A DNA stretch of 64,000 nt. It comes from Rostratula benghalensis (Eukaryota; Chordata; Aves; Charadriiformes; Rostratulidae). The stretch's first letter is position 1; each line of letters starts with the position of its first letter. The translations under genes were made by a program, and so were the position numbers. The notes under the pieces are model-generated. The model made no database searches. It was not told the origin of the DNA and worked only from the letters and a program-made list of their open reading frames with translations. The DNA is taken from the NCBI GenBank assembly GCA_013399305.1, contig VXAI01000028.1:4270175-4334174 (forward strand), given 5' to 3'. Positions 49,351-62,670 of this stretch are shown one piece after another.

Positions 49351-51889
49351 ATGTGACACCAAATGATAAGCCCAAGTTTTCTTGGCCTTTTTATAATCTG
49401 GGACATGCCAGTCTGTGGCATAACCAGAAACCAAATTTTGAAACCGGAGCCAGAGGCCAAATTTCTGAGTATCATAATGGGACCTTCAATGAAGGCAGGC
49501 TTGAGCAGTTATAAAGTATTTCAGCTTGATAAATTTATAAGCGACTGTAGCGGAGTGCCTAAAATTATATAGAGTCAGGCAACCGTAATGATACTTGTCA
49601 CCTCTCCTGGAGATAATAGACCAGGAACAATGCTTTGTCTCAAGGTATTGTGACATTTAAGGTGCTTCTCAGTGTGAAAGGATGACTGTAAGTGGAAGGG
49701 AAGAAAGTGAGTGAATGGAGGTGGGAGGTAACCAACAAAAGGGTGAATCTCTCTGTATTTCAAAGAGAGAACATCCCAGGAAAATGGGAACAAGGGCAGT
49801 ATGAAGAGAGGACTTCAAACCACACTCTGCTGTGAATGTGATGAGTGAATCTCTGGCAGGAGCAATGTTCTTCCTACATCCTTTACTTTGTAATGACAGG
49901 TCACTGATCCAGGAGAACAGCAGTGGTAGTACGACATTTCTTTACCTTAGGAAGAATTGCAGTGATCAGTTTAAGCAAGGAAATGTGCAAAATGTGATCC
50001 ATCAGCAATTTTCCAATTCACACCAGCCCATGCTGGGTTTTTGTCATTATCAGAAAAGATAAATCCTGGGAGAGAAAGCAAGGAGCCAGCCACTTTGTCT
50101 TGTCAGGCAGCTTCTCCAACACATTCACTGGAGTGGGATTCTTTTCCTGCAGCAAACCTACACACCATGTATCGGGCTCTTTCCAGAGGGTGGGAACTTT
50201 TCTGCCCCCCTCTTTTTTGCTGCTCAAAAAAGTCAAAGACACCCAGTGAGCACTTGTACACATGTAGTTAGTTGGTGGTCTGCCCGCTGGCTTGCAAATT
50301 GGGCTCTTTGCAGGGGGGTATGCTAGCATGTGGTTTCCATCTTGGGAGCGCTCAAAGCCTTCTCACAGTGCCACATGAGCATGCTTTAACAACTTGGGAA
50401 GAGTACAGCTTCTTTCAGGTACTTGGGTTTGGGTAGCCCTCTGTTTGTTTAGCTACACCCCTGAAAATAAATGTTTACAGAAGGAGTGTAAGGCATTTTG
50501 ATTTTCCTTCTGACTGCTTCTCTCTTAGCTGCTCTTAGCTGTGTCTGGTTCGCAGGTTTTCTCTGTAGCATCTGGTCTGCAGGTCTGCAGTCTCTTGAGT
50601 GTAGGACTGCAGCGGAGGCCATTCAGACTTCCCCTTAATTTCAGTATCTGCTGAGCTTCCTCTTTTTTTTTTTTTTGAGGTGATGTGGTTTACTTGAGAA
50701 AGATTTTTACCATGGATGATAACTTGAGAAAATATCACTTTTGTCTCTGCTACCTTCCCTGCTCTGTGGATAGACTAAAACCATGCCTAACCCAATATGG
50801 GCAAAATATTCACTGAATACTCATTAGGAGAAATCTTCTCATCCACCCATTATGTGGTAAGATGTTTGATAAGTGCTCTTGCTTCAGCTTCAGTTCTGAA
50901 ACTGGCACTAGGTTGAGGATGGCAGACCCCTTAGGATCCAGAAAGGCATTAGTTTGTAAGACTTGTGATTTCAGTTCTTGACTCTGCCATAGGCCGCCTG
51001 GTCCTGTTGGTGGATCTTCCTGCTCTCGTTACTCATCTGTAAGAAATGAACAACAGGTTTATTTTCCTCCCATCTGTGGTTTTTCCCGTCTGCCTTGACT
51101 GGATGCTTGTTTACATGTGTGGTGCCTATCACTACCTATCCATCATTGCTTGTAGTCTAGTTAATTACTCTGATATAAATAGTATTTTTATGAAGAATGG
51201 CTGCTTGAAATGAGAAGTAACAGCCCTGTAAAAAGCTTAGTCTTTCAAAATTAGACTTTAGAAAACCTTGATAATCTGCCTGGATGATACAGATTGTTAT
51301 GGTGTTAGCCAAGATGTCTCTGAGTTTTTGCCATACTTTGAAATTATCTCCTCTTCCCACCCTCATCTTGCCTCTCTCTGGTTTTATGAATGGAATGTCA
51401 TGATCTGCATCTGCATAAAGGTCCTTTCATTAGATGCTCCCTCTGTTGTCAAGACATTCATGGAGGTTAATTTGGGGAAAAAATTCTTTGCAATACACGA
51501 CATTTGCCTTCCATTATACTTTGTCTGTCCCAGATTTATGTGGAAAGATTACACATAACATCTTATTCGTAAGAATATTTACACTCTTCATTCACACAGA
51601 CAAAAATATTACAATGTATTCTTTCTGTGGGGGAAGAGCTCTGGCTAGCCAGGACCAATTACATCATGGGACTAAACAGCTTTTATCAAAATCCTGAATT
51701 GACATAACTAATTTGTTACACTTCTTATGTGCTTTCTGAATCAACGTTACTAGAAGACCAGATGCACAACTCAATTCATTGCTGATTTTGCCACTGTCTT
51801 TTGCCTTTACCTCTTTTACAGAGTTTTCTGGTAACGTAAACATTTGCAGCCCAAACCTAGAAAGACTTGTGGGAATTTGAACCAGTATT

Positions 51890-51956
51890 TTTTATTATTA
51901 TTATTATTATTTCTTTCAGCAGCAGCTTGCTCATCCTTTTTTTTTTTTTTTTTTTT
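51890..51956. repeat. (ATT)n microsatellite and T20 run
   Basis: About seven TTA/ATT units (51890-51912), then 24 bases of ordinary sequence, then 20 consecutive T (51937-51956). These are probably length-polymorphic tracts. Confidence 0.85.
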
Positions 51957-54538
51957 GGTTCCCAACATGTTAACAGATGTAAATATGAATCATATTTCAT
52001 TCTCAGACTCCTTATAAAAATATACTCAGAACCAAAGTTTCTGAGTAATGAGAAATTTTGGATGCATCTCCAAACCACAATGAAACACCCTATCCCCAAA
52101 CGAGTCAAGGCTTGGCTTGCACACCTCTGTCTGAAAATGAGAGGAGAAATCTTTTGAATAGCATTGCTGTTTATTTACGTGTCTGTTACTTTTACAGACA
52201 AACAGCACTGATAAACCGGTGTATGTGTGTCAATGCGTGCTTCTGTGTGTGTTTAGGTGTATGGTTTCCTGTCTTCTTTATCATCCCTGTCTGTTCTTTA
52301 TGACTGATCTACACTGTAGACATATTTGTGGTTTTGATAGCTCAAATGAGCTGATATTCATTGTTTTCAGTCAGCCTCCTCCTCTGAGCACTTCAAATGA
52401 AGTTCAGAATTAACTTTGTGAGTTGTTTCTACACCAGGAAAGTCAGGATATATTAGTGATCTGGGATTGTATTTAGGGAGAGAGTCTGCTATGAGTTAAC
52501 ATATCGGCCAGCATGCAGGAACTGGTGTGGTGAGTTGAGTGTGAAACTTGTTTTGAGTTATTGGAAGAAATCTGGCTGGCTTTAGCCTTGCTGTTATGAC
52601 CTCTAAGAAAAGACCCTTCATTTAAGCTCAAAATAAATTATTTTCTTTGGTTAATGATCTCAGGATGGATGGGCTGCACACCATCCTAATAAACTGAAAA
52701 GGCTGGGATGTGAGTCCTGAGGACAGGCTCATATTGTATAGTTGTTAGGCAGTTGAGCAAAACTCCCAGTGCAGTTTTGATAAACAGCAAGTAACAGTCA
52801 CCCAAGTGACTGGGCACTTGAGCACCTTTTGGGAAGAGGGAGTGGGCAGGGCCAGGTCTCAGTGGGCTGTGTGAGCGAGGACATCATTTTAGGAAGAGAA
52901 AAAATATTCAGCTTATGCGGATGTGAACTGTGCTGTGTGTTCCTTTGGCCTCAGGGCTGGAGAACAGGCCCGGCCCCCTTTGGTAGCACAGGCATAGCTA
53001 TTGATGTTTTCAATTGAAGCTTTGTATTCTGAATTTTCTAGTGCTGGGCTCTACGTCCCCTTTTCCAAGTTAGCGATACACACAGTGTGGACACCCACGT
53101 TTAAGGGTTTAGATTTGATACTATGAGCTGGCAAGCTTCAGTCTCACCTGCTGAAAGAATCAGCTGCTTTGAACAGAAAACTCTTAGATTGGGCTTAATT
53201 AAGCATGGACTGTTTGACTTAACTGGGTTTTGATTCTAATGGGTTATTTTTCCTGGCAACAAGCCAACGTAGCAGAGGTTGTTCATTAAGTGCAAATGTT
53301 TGCTTTCATCCTCCCTCACCAATTCACAAGCATCTTTGCTATTGTGTGTGATCCTGTGACACTGAAAGAGTCTTGCTTTCTCTGTGGACTCTGCATGGAC
53401 TAAATGTGTGTGCCTTGTGCCCGCAAGGCTACAGGAATACCAGTCGATAGTGATAGTGAGAACAAACAGCAGTAATGGGAGGCTGGGCTGTGTTAGAAGC
53501 ATGTCTGAGGTGAGGAATGGGCTATATTTCAGTGTACTACTTCCTTCCAAAATGTAAGCTTCCAGTCTTTGTTTAGAAATGAACCTTTAATTGCAATGGG
53601 AGTTAAAGAAAACTCTTCCAGGAAGAAAAGGGTATTGCTGTCACTTGGCTGTAAATGCTCTCAAGGGATTCCTTGTACATAAAATACCCACCCTGCAATG
53701 CAATTCCCTCCCCAAACAAAAAACCTCCATAGCTCCCTCCCCTTAACTTAAACAGTCGGGAGCACCAAAAAGTAGTGTCTGCTTCATGATGCTCTTTTCA
53801 TGGACAAGGCCAAGCCATATATGCTGTTCTATCCTCTAGGTATTGTCTTTAAAAAAAGAAAATAAATCAGCAATGATTTGCTTCTGTGGGTAATATGCTT
53901 CTTTCTTTGCTTATTTAGGAATATGTGTCTGCACAAAGAAATGAAGAGGTAACGTGAGGTTATACTCTTCTGAACTTGGTTTTCTAAACCAGGTCCCAGA
54001 TGTGAGGGGTAGCAATGTGTCACGCCTGCTGCTTACATAGCAACCTGGAGTAGAGCAAATGTGGCCTGCTGGTTTCCTTCTCATATCAAATCATAGTATT
54101 CTGGGAATGCCTAGGATATCCCAGGCTTTATGTCATAAAATGAGTCATTTGGGGATTTTTTTGCTGTAACTATAGAACATTCATATAGAAAGGTCTCTTG
54201 CTAGTGTTTGCTTTGTGTTTACCATAAGCAAACAAGCCAGAGGAGTATGTGGTCAGCACAATAATGAGGATTTGAAGCAAAGAGAAAAGCCAAAATGAGT
54301 GCAAACATGATCAAAACTTTACCCTAACATTCATGCTGAAAGCACTTTCCCAGTATTTATGGGAAATCCAATTAGGATCCTGTGTTACTGGGAAAAGTTG
54401 TCAGCTCAGAGTGATGTCCTTATGTTAAATAAGAAGCTGGAAGTGAGGCCATTTTTACTGATTTTCTTTTGCTTAGCTAATTTGTTTGATGTATGTTGCT
54501 GCAAGAGTGCTCTAGTTCTCTACTTATGGATTTATTTT

Positions 54539-54556
54539 TTTGTTGTTGTTGTTGTT
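54539..54556. repeat. (TTG)n microsatellite
   Basis: T-rich lead-in followed by GTT repeated five times, ending at TTAACATG. Ordinary trinucleotide repeat. Confidence 0.85.
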
Positions 54557-56820
54557 AACATGCATCACCTTATTAGTAGGATGATTGGGCAGGGAAGAAG
54601 GGAAAGTAGTTGGAGGTTGTTTCTGAAAGCATTAACTGCCTGAGCTGAACGGGCTCAAAAGCTGACATGAATTGTTTTTACAGGGAAACAGTAATTATTT
54701 CTTTCACTGTGAATTGGAAGAAATAGTACCTCGGCAATGTGATTCTTAGTCATCATGTTTTGCAAGACCATTTTTATAGAGCTTTTGTAACAACTCTGTT
54801 TATACCCCAAACTAAAATCTAAGGTTTCTCTTATTTTTGCCTGTGAATGACTTGATGTGATAATAAGCTGGCTTTCTTCCTCCAAGGAAAAGCTTTCTCT
54901 TTTGGAAAGGGAAAAAAAAAAGTAAAATCTTGTTTGTTGTGTTGGAGATCTTATGCTATTACAGAAAACAACATTGGGTGATGTAACAGAGTTCAGCCCT
55001 CAGTGCACTCATGAGATATTGTTCAGAATTAAACATGGTGGAGTTTATTCAAATTACTGTCTGAAAAATCTTGCTCAGCATCTCTTTCTGAAGCTCTCGC
55101 AACTCTGCAACCCACTGTAAGTAAGAGATATCTCATGAGGGTTACCTTTACTTCCAGAGCCGAAATCTTCATTTCTGCTTTGTTTTTCTCAAAGACCATG
55201 GGAGACCAACTCTGTGTAGTTTGTCTGCCTCGCCTCTCTGAACTCAGTCCATTGCTTGTACCCATCAGTAGCTGATACTACTGTGCATCTGAGACATCAA
55301 CATCATTGATCCGCTTCCCCTTCTGTTTAGGTTTCAGAGGTTCCATGGACCTGTCTATGGGCTGAGAAGCTGCACTGTGCTTCTTCTGTGGTTTTCACAC
55401 CTGCTGTTCCTACACAGTAGTCTTCAAGCTGGGATAATTCAAATCATCTCTGCAGAGTCCCAGAAACTACACTGTTGGGAATACATCTGACCTCACATGG
55501 GCTCCAACTGACCTAGTAAGCCTTTCCATCCCTAATTACTGTGATTTTGCTATTTCCTTGCCTTAAACCAAATAGCCTGAAGGAAGTCATGCAAAACCTC
55601 CTTGCTATTCTCTGGGGTTGCTAGCTAAGAGATCCATCCTCTTGTTCCTGAAGCTACATGACAGTCAGATAGTAATGGCGAAAAAGTGCTGAGGGGAGAA
55701 AAAAGGCATTCTAACTGGAACTGTGTATAATTTTGCACTTGCTTTTTCACTTAGAAATGCAAATTTAGGGCAATCAAAACTTTTATGGATAAATCTTAAA
55801 TTCCCTACATTGTTCCCTGTAAACAGAAAATGAAATATTAAGGGAATATTTAACTTTGAATCCTTTCATGTCAGTATTCAGCCTAGTTTTTATACATTTA
55901 TGTAAAAAGATATATAAAGGTCTAGATTTGGGGAGAAAATATTTACAAAGGATGAGAGTTTTTAAAATTGCAAATACTCCAGAATAAAGGTTTTTGATTT
56001 CTCCTATAACAATATTTCAGAGCTTGTTTACAGGATGATATATTAGGTTAGTGTAGGGAAAAGTATTGATGCTAACATATTGGCCTTTGAGATAAAGGAT
56101 TATTGAGGACCTCTGATTGCAGTACAGGTCTCTGTGTACCTACAGGAAGGGTATTTCCACATGTTTAATCATGGTGCTTAAGAAAGGGTGCAGAATCAAA
56201 TGGAAGAATTGGGAGGGAAGAAGAATTTGAGAAAGTTTTGTTGAAACATGCACAAGTTTCATTAAACTTGTGGAGGGAAGCAACAAAGCCCTGCTGTGCT
56301 GTATGAAAATGCTCATTGTAATGCAGTACATCTTGAACAGGGATAAATGTGTCGTTTCCTGCGTGTTGATGGCTCCTGCACCACTACACCTGACTTTTTG
56401 ATTTAATTGCTCAAGGGTAATAAGCTGTTACGCACATTTGTGTGCTATTAATTTGATCCCTAGGATATCTTCAAAGCTGTTTAAATGTGCACAACATCTG
56501 TGAGAACTCACAGCACCCCAGTTTCTGGCTGGTTCATTTTGTAACAGTACTTCCCAGATTTTATTTGAGTGTCAGGCTATCAGTAGGTGGCACCTCTTGG
56601 TGGTAGAAGTCAATGCCCTATTTGCCATTTGTGCACTGACAGAGGTCTGCCTAGTGTGTGCCTTTCCGAGGGGTGTCCTGGGTGCCTAGGGCTAGCAGGT
56701 ATATACTTTCTTTATGATGAGACCTTGAAAAGGGAGTCCAAGTGTTCTAAAAATCTGGTTTTTGTCTGTCTGGTAGATTGTCTTCTTGGCTTAGGCTATA
56801 ATTTTTTTTTTTTTAAAAAA

Positions 56821-56840
56821 CCACATTTCACCACATTTCA
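56821..56840. repeat. Exact 10-bp tandem duplication
   Basis: CCACATTTCA occurs twice head to tail. It is preceded by a run of T followed by six A, a slippage-prone context that could explain the duplication. Confidence 0.85.
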
Positions 56841-57965
56841 CTTAACTGACTGTTGTGTCCCTGGTTGCTTTTGGCACTTTTCAGGTGGTTAACAGAGATA
56901 CAATTAGAGCTTTTAAGTGTGTTGCAATCTGAGCAGCAAGATGACATGCATCCCCTTGAATGTTCAAGCATTCACGGTGTCTGTTCCTGTTCAAGCATCT
57001 TTTTAATGGGTGTGATAGACAAGGGGAGACAGCTCTGACCCAAAAGGGATGATTGCAGGTGTCAGGATTGCTGTTAAGCAGCAATTGATATACCTGGAAC
57101 ACAGCTGGGACTGTGATCTGGTCCAGGGGTGTTGCAAGGAGGGGATACTGGGATTCAAAGATCCTGAGACCATCTCACTTCACAGACCTGATGTGGCGGC
57201 TGAGGACAGACTGCTGCTAAATATATCTTGGGACACTGGTTCTATACAAGGGATGGGCAAGCTCTGGATCATGAGGTTTTCTGCAAGTGTGACTTGAAAT
57301 GTTTATCAGAAGGGCAAAAAACAGTTTGAGATTGGAGACCTTGTTTTTCCTATAATGGAAAAATGCATGGTTGTATTAACTTCCTTTTCTTTGCCCCTTG
57401 AAGTGATTCGACTTCAAAACAAAAGTTTAATTTTCTTAAGTCTGTACTAAGTTTAGGGATAGAAAGGTATCCACAAAAGGTAGGCTAAGAATATGCCAAT
57501 AAATATACACCCACCCATCCACAGCTGTATTTTTTTAATTGACTTTGTCTTTCTGTGTCAGTCTTCTGTACTTATGCTTTCTTGTCTCTCTTTCAATTCC
57601 TTCTGTTTTTAATCAATTAATCTGTGGCATAGACTCAGAGTGAAAATCCAGTTTATTTAAGATGAACTCTTGAACCATGAGAAGTAGTACAAAATTAGTG
57701 GAATAGTGGACTTCTCCTCGCTATTTTAGTTTGCTCGTTTTTTGTTTGTTTGGGTTTTTTTAGTTGTCCTGCAGTTATGTTTTTTCAATGTTTTTTCATT
57801 CTGAGGAGCAGCTCTCCATCATAACTGTGCTTGTGCTACTTTTTTGGTGTGTGTGAGTGTTGTGTGTGAAAAGGCCATTAGCCTTAAGATTCTTCTGAGG
57901 AAAATAACTATGAGAAACTGTATCAGAGTCCCTTGGAAAATTCAAGTAAACTACAATTCAAAGTT

Positions 57966-58001
57966 CCATGTTTATACTTACATCCATGTTTATACTTACA
58001 T
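57966..58001. repeat. Exact 18-bp tandem duplication
   Basis: CCATGTTTATACTTACAT is present twice without a mismatch (57966-57983 and 57984-58001). Perfect identity suggests a recent duplication, possibly variable between individuals. In the plus-strand open frame the copies encode the same six residues twice, but that frame has no other sign of being a gene. Confidence 0.9.
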
Positions 58002-58342
58002 TATTGAAGAGAACTGTAATATATTAGAAAGCAAAGGTTTGCAGAATTTGTGCAAGCTGTGAATTTACATATTGTGTAGCTCCATTCCTAGGAGCAGCTC
58101 TGGTTAGTTCTTGCTCATAAGATCTGAATACTTACAATGGCCTTCCCCCCCTCAAGTTCCTTTTTTAGGGGAACTTTCCACTCTTCAACAGTATCAGCTT
58201 TTTTTCCTTATTCTAGTTAATTTTGCGATTTATTTATTTGATTATTTGATGGTCCTTAGAGGAATAAGTCTGATATGCTTACATTTCTAACATTGCCTAT
58301 GATTGAAGGTAAATTAATTTTTCTCTGTAGTGGTTTTTTGCC

Positions 58343-58390
58343 TTTTTTTTTTTTTTGTACTCTTTATTCTATGGAAAAACTCCATAGAAT
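58343..58390. repeat. T14 run followed by a perfect 9-bp hairpin
   Basis: Fourteen T (58343-58356) precede ATTCTATGG (58366-58374), which pairs exactly with CCATAGAAT (58382-58390) over a 7-base loop, AAAAACT. It may be chance or a trace of a small inverted duplication. Confidence 0.7.
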
Positions 58391-60967
58391 ATGAAGTTTT
58401 CCCAAGATATTCTAGAAATACAAAAGTTATACCTGGTCTGCTTCTTAAATTAGCTTTTAACACTATTAATTTAGATTTATGTAAGGACCAGAGTATGATT
58501 CAGACCATTTGTCTGGAAAGCTAGAAGTAGCTTCTTTGCTTCTTATTGCTTTAAGATTTTTTTTTGTGCCATCTGTCTTGGTGCCTTGGGACAGTTGTTC
58601 TTCAGGTTCTTTGAAGCATCTGGCTACCTTTTGTATTTCTCATTTCCCATGAACTCAGCAATATTTGTGTTGCATGCTACTTACACTTTTCAGGCATGAT
58701 TGCCATTTTGTATTTAGACATTAATGCATTTGTGTTCTTTATCAGCCAACCAGATTTGGTTTATTTTTTCAGCCTCTCCTTTGTGTCAGGGGCTGGGAGA
58801 CGTCTGGAAGGAGAGCAAGGGAGCATTCATGCTCTGCAGTGTAGAAAACAGGAACCCAACTGCCAGGTGCCTAATTCAGCCTCCGCAGTCATGGCCACAG
58901 ATGAAATATTTATCCATTTTTTTCAGGGAGTACTTTGAAACTTGTGGACAGGAGAAAGTGTAAGAACAAAGTATTATATAAATGCTAATTAGCATATTAC
59001 TTACTACCTTTTTATCATCAATGTTGTTGAGGGTGATGTTTACACTACTATGACCTTCCATTGAAAACTGTGTCTAACTTGTTTTCCCAGTGGCTGGAAA
59101 GTAGCTGCAGGCTTGTTGAGTTAGACTATGAATTTGAAGTTAACCTGAATTTGAAGACTTGATGTTGTCGAGGCTAGAATGCAGAATGGTTGGCTGACTT
59201 TCAGTTTCTTGCTATGATTTGTTGACTAATATTGTGTGTTAAACAGAGTTTTGGATCACAGCAGTTCCCTGCTGTACACTGATTGCTTTCTAGTGCCTGT
59301 ATCTGCAATCCCAGTGATTGGCTTTCTGATGTTAGATGATAATGGCAGTCAGCGTTAACGACTTGGTTGTTACCTGCTGCTGCAAGAAATAATGTCTCCT
59401 CTATCCCAACTGAGATAGGTACAATATTTTACATACCATTTTAACTATCCATAGTAGTTATTTCTGGATAATTTTGGTCATTGTTCTGTCAAGATTGCTT
59501 TCTGTAACTCTCACCTGTTTTTTGTTGTTTTGTTTTGGGGTTTTTTTGTCAAGTGTTTCTATGTTTCACAGCCTCTATTTCAGTTGATAGGAAAGACAAT
59601 CTCTCTTTCGTGCAATGAAACCTTGGTTCTCACTGGTATTTCTGCATTACCTTGGATAGCAGTCCACTTACCTTCCATTCCACCTTTCAAAAATACCTGG
59701 AGATCCAGAAGTTCGCTTTGGTGTGAACCGCACTGAGATAATCCATAGAAAAAGCTTTCATGCCTCATGATCCAACCACAAAACCTATAGACTTTCCAGT
59801 CTCTTGTTAGCCAGGATTTGTAACACTGGTAGGAGGACAGAACCTCCTGACTTTGCAGCACAGCAGACCTACAAATAATATCAAATGATCATGACCACTG
59901 AAGAGCCTTCTATTTTAGAAGACACTTCAGTAACCTGCAAAGGTGTCAGGATTAGCTGTAGTGCAAAGATGTCTCTTGAATTTCAGAAGACTTTAGTATA
60001 TACCCTAAGAAAAAATAAACCAATAGGAGTTTGTTTTCGGGGCCCCATGTGCTTATTATGAAATTTCATCCTGGCTTTTTCATTATAATAAAACATATAG
60101 TCTGCATTTAATTTAGCTGTAAGGGCTGTGTCATTCATATTTATGACATGTATCACTAATTTTGGACTGCACTTCTTCTAGAAACCTGATGTATGATGCA
60201 CAGTTTGTGTGCTTAAATCAAAAACGCTGTATCACAGTACTAATGATTTATAACTCATCATTCTTTCAATCTTGTCTCCAGCTGATGTCCATCTTGTGAC
60301 ACTCCAAATTTAGTCAGAGCAGCATTTCAAAAATCTTTTTGTAAAAAAGAAACACCTCGGAAAAGGCTGTATTTCTTTTTTTCTTCTTACCCTCCACCAC
60401 CTTCAGTTTTTCCCTAAAAGCTAAATCTAAAAATAAACAGAAGGGGAAGAATTACTTAATATTCTTCTGAATCTGACTGTTTCTTAAAACAGTTATTTTA
60501 ATGTAGTGTAGGTTCACTTGTATGATCTTAAACATATTGCAAGCAGACATTGGAAATCAGTGTACTGAAAACACCAGAAGAATTTCATGCAAGTTTACAG
60601 GTTTGTCCAAAAGATGATTAAACTTTTTCTTCCATATTTTTTTTATTCAATTCCTGCTATTATCCGTCCTTGTGGGTGTGTTCCATGGATGTGAATAGGT
60701 GAGTACATCTCTACGAAAAATTATCCATTTCTTTCAATTTTAAAACAGCTTTGTATAGAAAATAGGACTTTCACTTTTCATTTTAATGTTGATTCCACTC
60801 CATCCTGTCTTTCCTAAACAGTGTTTTCTTTGTTTATATGCACAATTGTTGCAACAGACATGTTTATAATTTGCTGAAAATATTGTATCCAGGAAAACAA
60901 AAGTCTGAAGTGTTTTGCAAGAAAAAATTCCCAATGGAAAATGAAATGGAAATTAGAAGTTAATTCT

Positions 60968-60987
60968 GGGGGTTTTTTGGGGGGGGG
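60968..60987 (+). repeat. Two G runs around a T6 spacer
   Basis: GGGGG, six T and GGGGGGGGG. Only two runs are present, so it can meet a four-run quadruplex rule only by splitting the long run. It is otherwise simple sequence. Confidence 0.8.
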
Positions 60988-61552
60988 ATATTTTAGAAAT
61001 CCTGGAATGTAATATGAAATATTTCTTGTACAGTCAAAAACTTTGCAGAGTTCTGCATTCTTTCAGTGGGCAGTTCTTAGTTCATAACATGTAGATTTTT
61101 TGAGGTAGCTGAATGAGTGGGCAGCCACAGATCCTGCTGGTGTGCATCTCACCTGAGCCTTATACCCTCTCATTGTACTTCGTTCTTTTTCTTTTCTATT
61201 TAAGCTTGTTATCTTTTAAGATCGCCTGCAGATAGCATAAGTGATATTCACAGCAGTGTGGCAGAGGGAGTGTCCTGAGCTCCCAATTAAAGTTGTGACT
61301 AGATGCATCAAAGGCCTAGAAAATGGGAAAGACTGAACATTTTCCAAAGTCATCATATTCTACAAGGTTTGGGTTTTGGTGCTTATGAAATTAAGAGTAA
61401 AGGAACATATTAAAGGCTGCTCTGTAATGAATGTCTAGAATAGCTTCTGTTTGTTTCATGCTTAATTTGTAAAGAGGCAGGCTGGTGTTCAGTGGAGAAT
61501 GGATCTAGAAGTCCAGCAATGCAGGGCTGCTTGTCTCTCAAGTAGTTGGAAA

Positions 61553-61595
61553 TATAGAATCATAGAATAATTAAGTTGGATTTTTTCAACTGCCA
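61553..61595 (-). mobile_element. CR1 3'-end scrap
   Basis: On the plus strand ATAGAATCATAGAATAATTA followed by AGTTGGA matches the reverse complement of a CR1 3' terminus, including about two copies of the tail octamer (ATTCTATG on the minus strand). Only some 40 bases survive, as with very short 5'-truncated CR1 insertions. Orientation is opposite to the CR1 at 7203-8203. Confidence 0.7.
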
Positions 61596-62143
61596 AATAG
61601 ATAACATATTTAAAAACTGAATACTTGCCAAGTTAACAGGTTTACAGCAGGTTTTCTAAAGGTCTTGTTACTTTTTTTCTCATGAATCTAAGATTGTGAT
61701 TAACAGGAGAAGCAGTCTCGTGCTTAGTATGGGCAGTGCCCTTGAGGTGCTTGTAACTTCACATAAAATTAAACTCCTGAAACTTAATAGATGTTCAGAT
61801 GTGTTTGTTGTAACTAGCTCTGAAGAACACAGCCAAACTTGTGAACTTTGTTCCTTTGATTACTGCTTAAATCTATCTCTAAAAACATGCACTGTTCTCA
61901 GCTACCTTTGTGACATGGAAATAACCAGTAGTTGGAATGTTAGCTTATTACTTGTAAGTACTCCATATAATGAGATTTTTTTTTTTCAAATGAATAACCT
62001 GTATTAGGCACTCTTAACTGTGGGAGTTCTGGAATAATCTGTATCACTTGCTGCAATTTCACTTTAGTTTTATAATGAAAATGTTGGCCCACATTCTTCC
62101 CCGTTTCTCTTCTACTTACAAGTCCCATTGCAGACGGAGGCAG

Positions 62144-62175
62144 TAACATTATCTTTAACATTATCTACAATGTTA
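62144..62175. repeat. 12-bp tandem duplication with small hairpin
   Basis: TAACATTATCT occurs twice (62144-62154 and 62156-62166) with one T between. The second copy's TAACATT can pair with AATGTTA at 62169-62175. Small slippage-type structure. Confidence 0.8.
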
Positions 62176-62242
62176 TTCTTGTATGTATTATCACCTTTTG
62201 TCCTTTCTTGCACAGAAGCTTGCAGTGTGTATATAAGTAAGG

Positions 62243-62270
62243 TCAAGCTCAAGTAGTCAAGTTGAAGTAG
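62243..62270. repeat. 14-bp imperfect tandem duplication
   Basis: TCAAGCTCAAGTAG is followed directly by TCAAGTTGAAGTAG, two differences in fourteen. No other feature. Confidence 0.8.
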
Positions 62271-62603
62271 TATCTCTACTGTGTGAATATTCAGATCTGA
62301 TTATCTTGATCTTTCAGAGATCTGGAGACATTTCTGACCTTTGTCATGCTGAAAGTTCATGAGACAGAAACCACCACCAAAATGAGAACTTCATTTTGAA
62401 TGAGTCTAGACATTTATACGGGTGCCATATTTTGTCCCACCATCTGTGACCTGTATCTCCTAGAAAAGCTGTTTTTTCTGCTCTGGTCACTAAAGATCTG
62501 CCCTAACTATGACTAGATTATTGTTTCACATTCTTAGTGATAATTTCTAGTACAACATGTCCCAAAATACTTCTTGTACTTTTGGAAGCTGTGCTTCTAG
62601 AGT

Positions 62604-62670
62604 CTGATCCAATACTCACTCAGTAAGTCAGTAAGAGTCTCCCCATTGATTTCAGTTGACTTTGGATTAA
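62604..62670. repeat. Ancient palindromic MITE-like element
   Basis: The 67 bases run from CTGATCCAATACTCACT through AGAGTCTCCCCATTGATTTC to GTTGACTTTGGATTAA. The ends (GATCCAA and TTGGATT) are near reverse complements, and the interior follows the consensus CTGATCCAAAGCCCATTGAAG...CCATTGACTTCA...TTTGGATCAGG of the old palindromic reptile/bird family. This is the longest recognisable copy in the window. It has no coding capacity. Confidence 0.55.

Larger units (their letters stand above)
45421..61552. other. Non-coding stretch, no gene recognised
   Basis: No gene is recognised. Contents are an A-rich tract (45486-45505), an ancient-repeat scrap (49321-49350), an ATT microsatellite and T20 run (51890-51956), a TTG microsatellite (54539-54556), short tandem duplications (56821-56840, 57966-58001), a T14 run and hairpin (58343-58390), and two adjacent G runs (60968-60987). 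Minus-strand frames of about 100-116 codons (for example 48877-49227) show no family signature. Confidence 0.55.
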
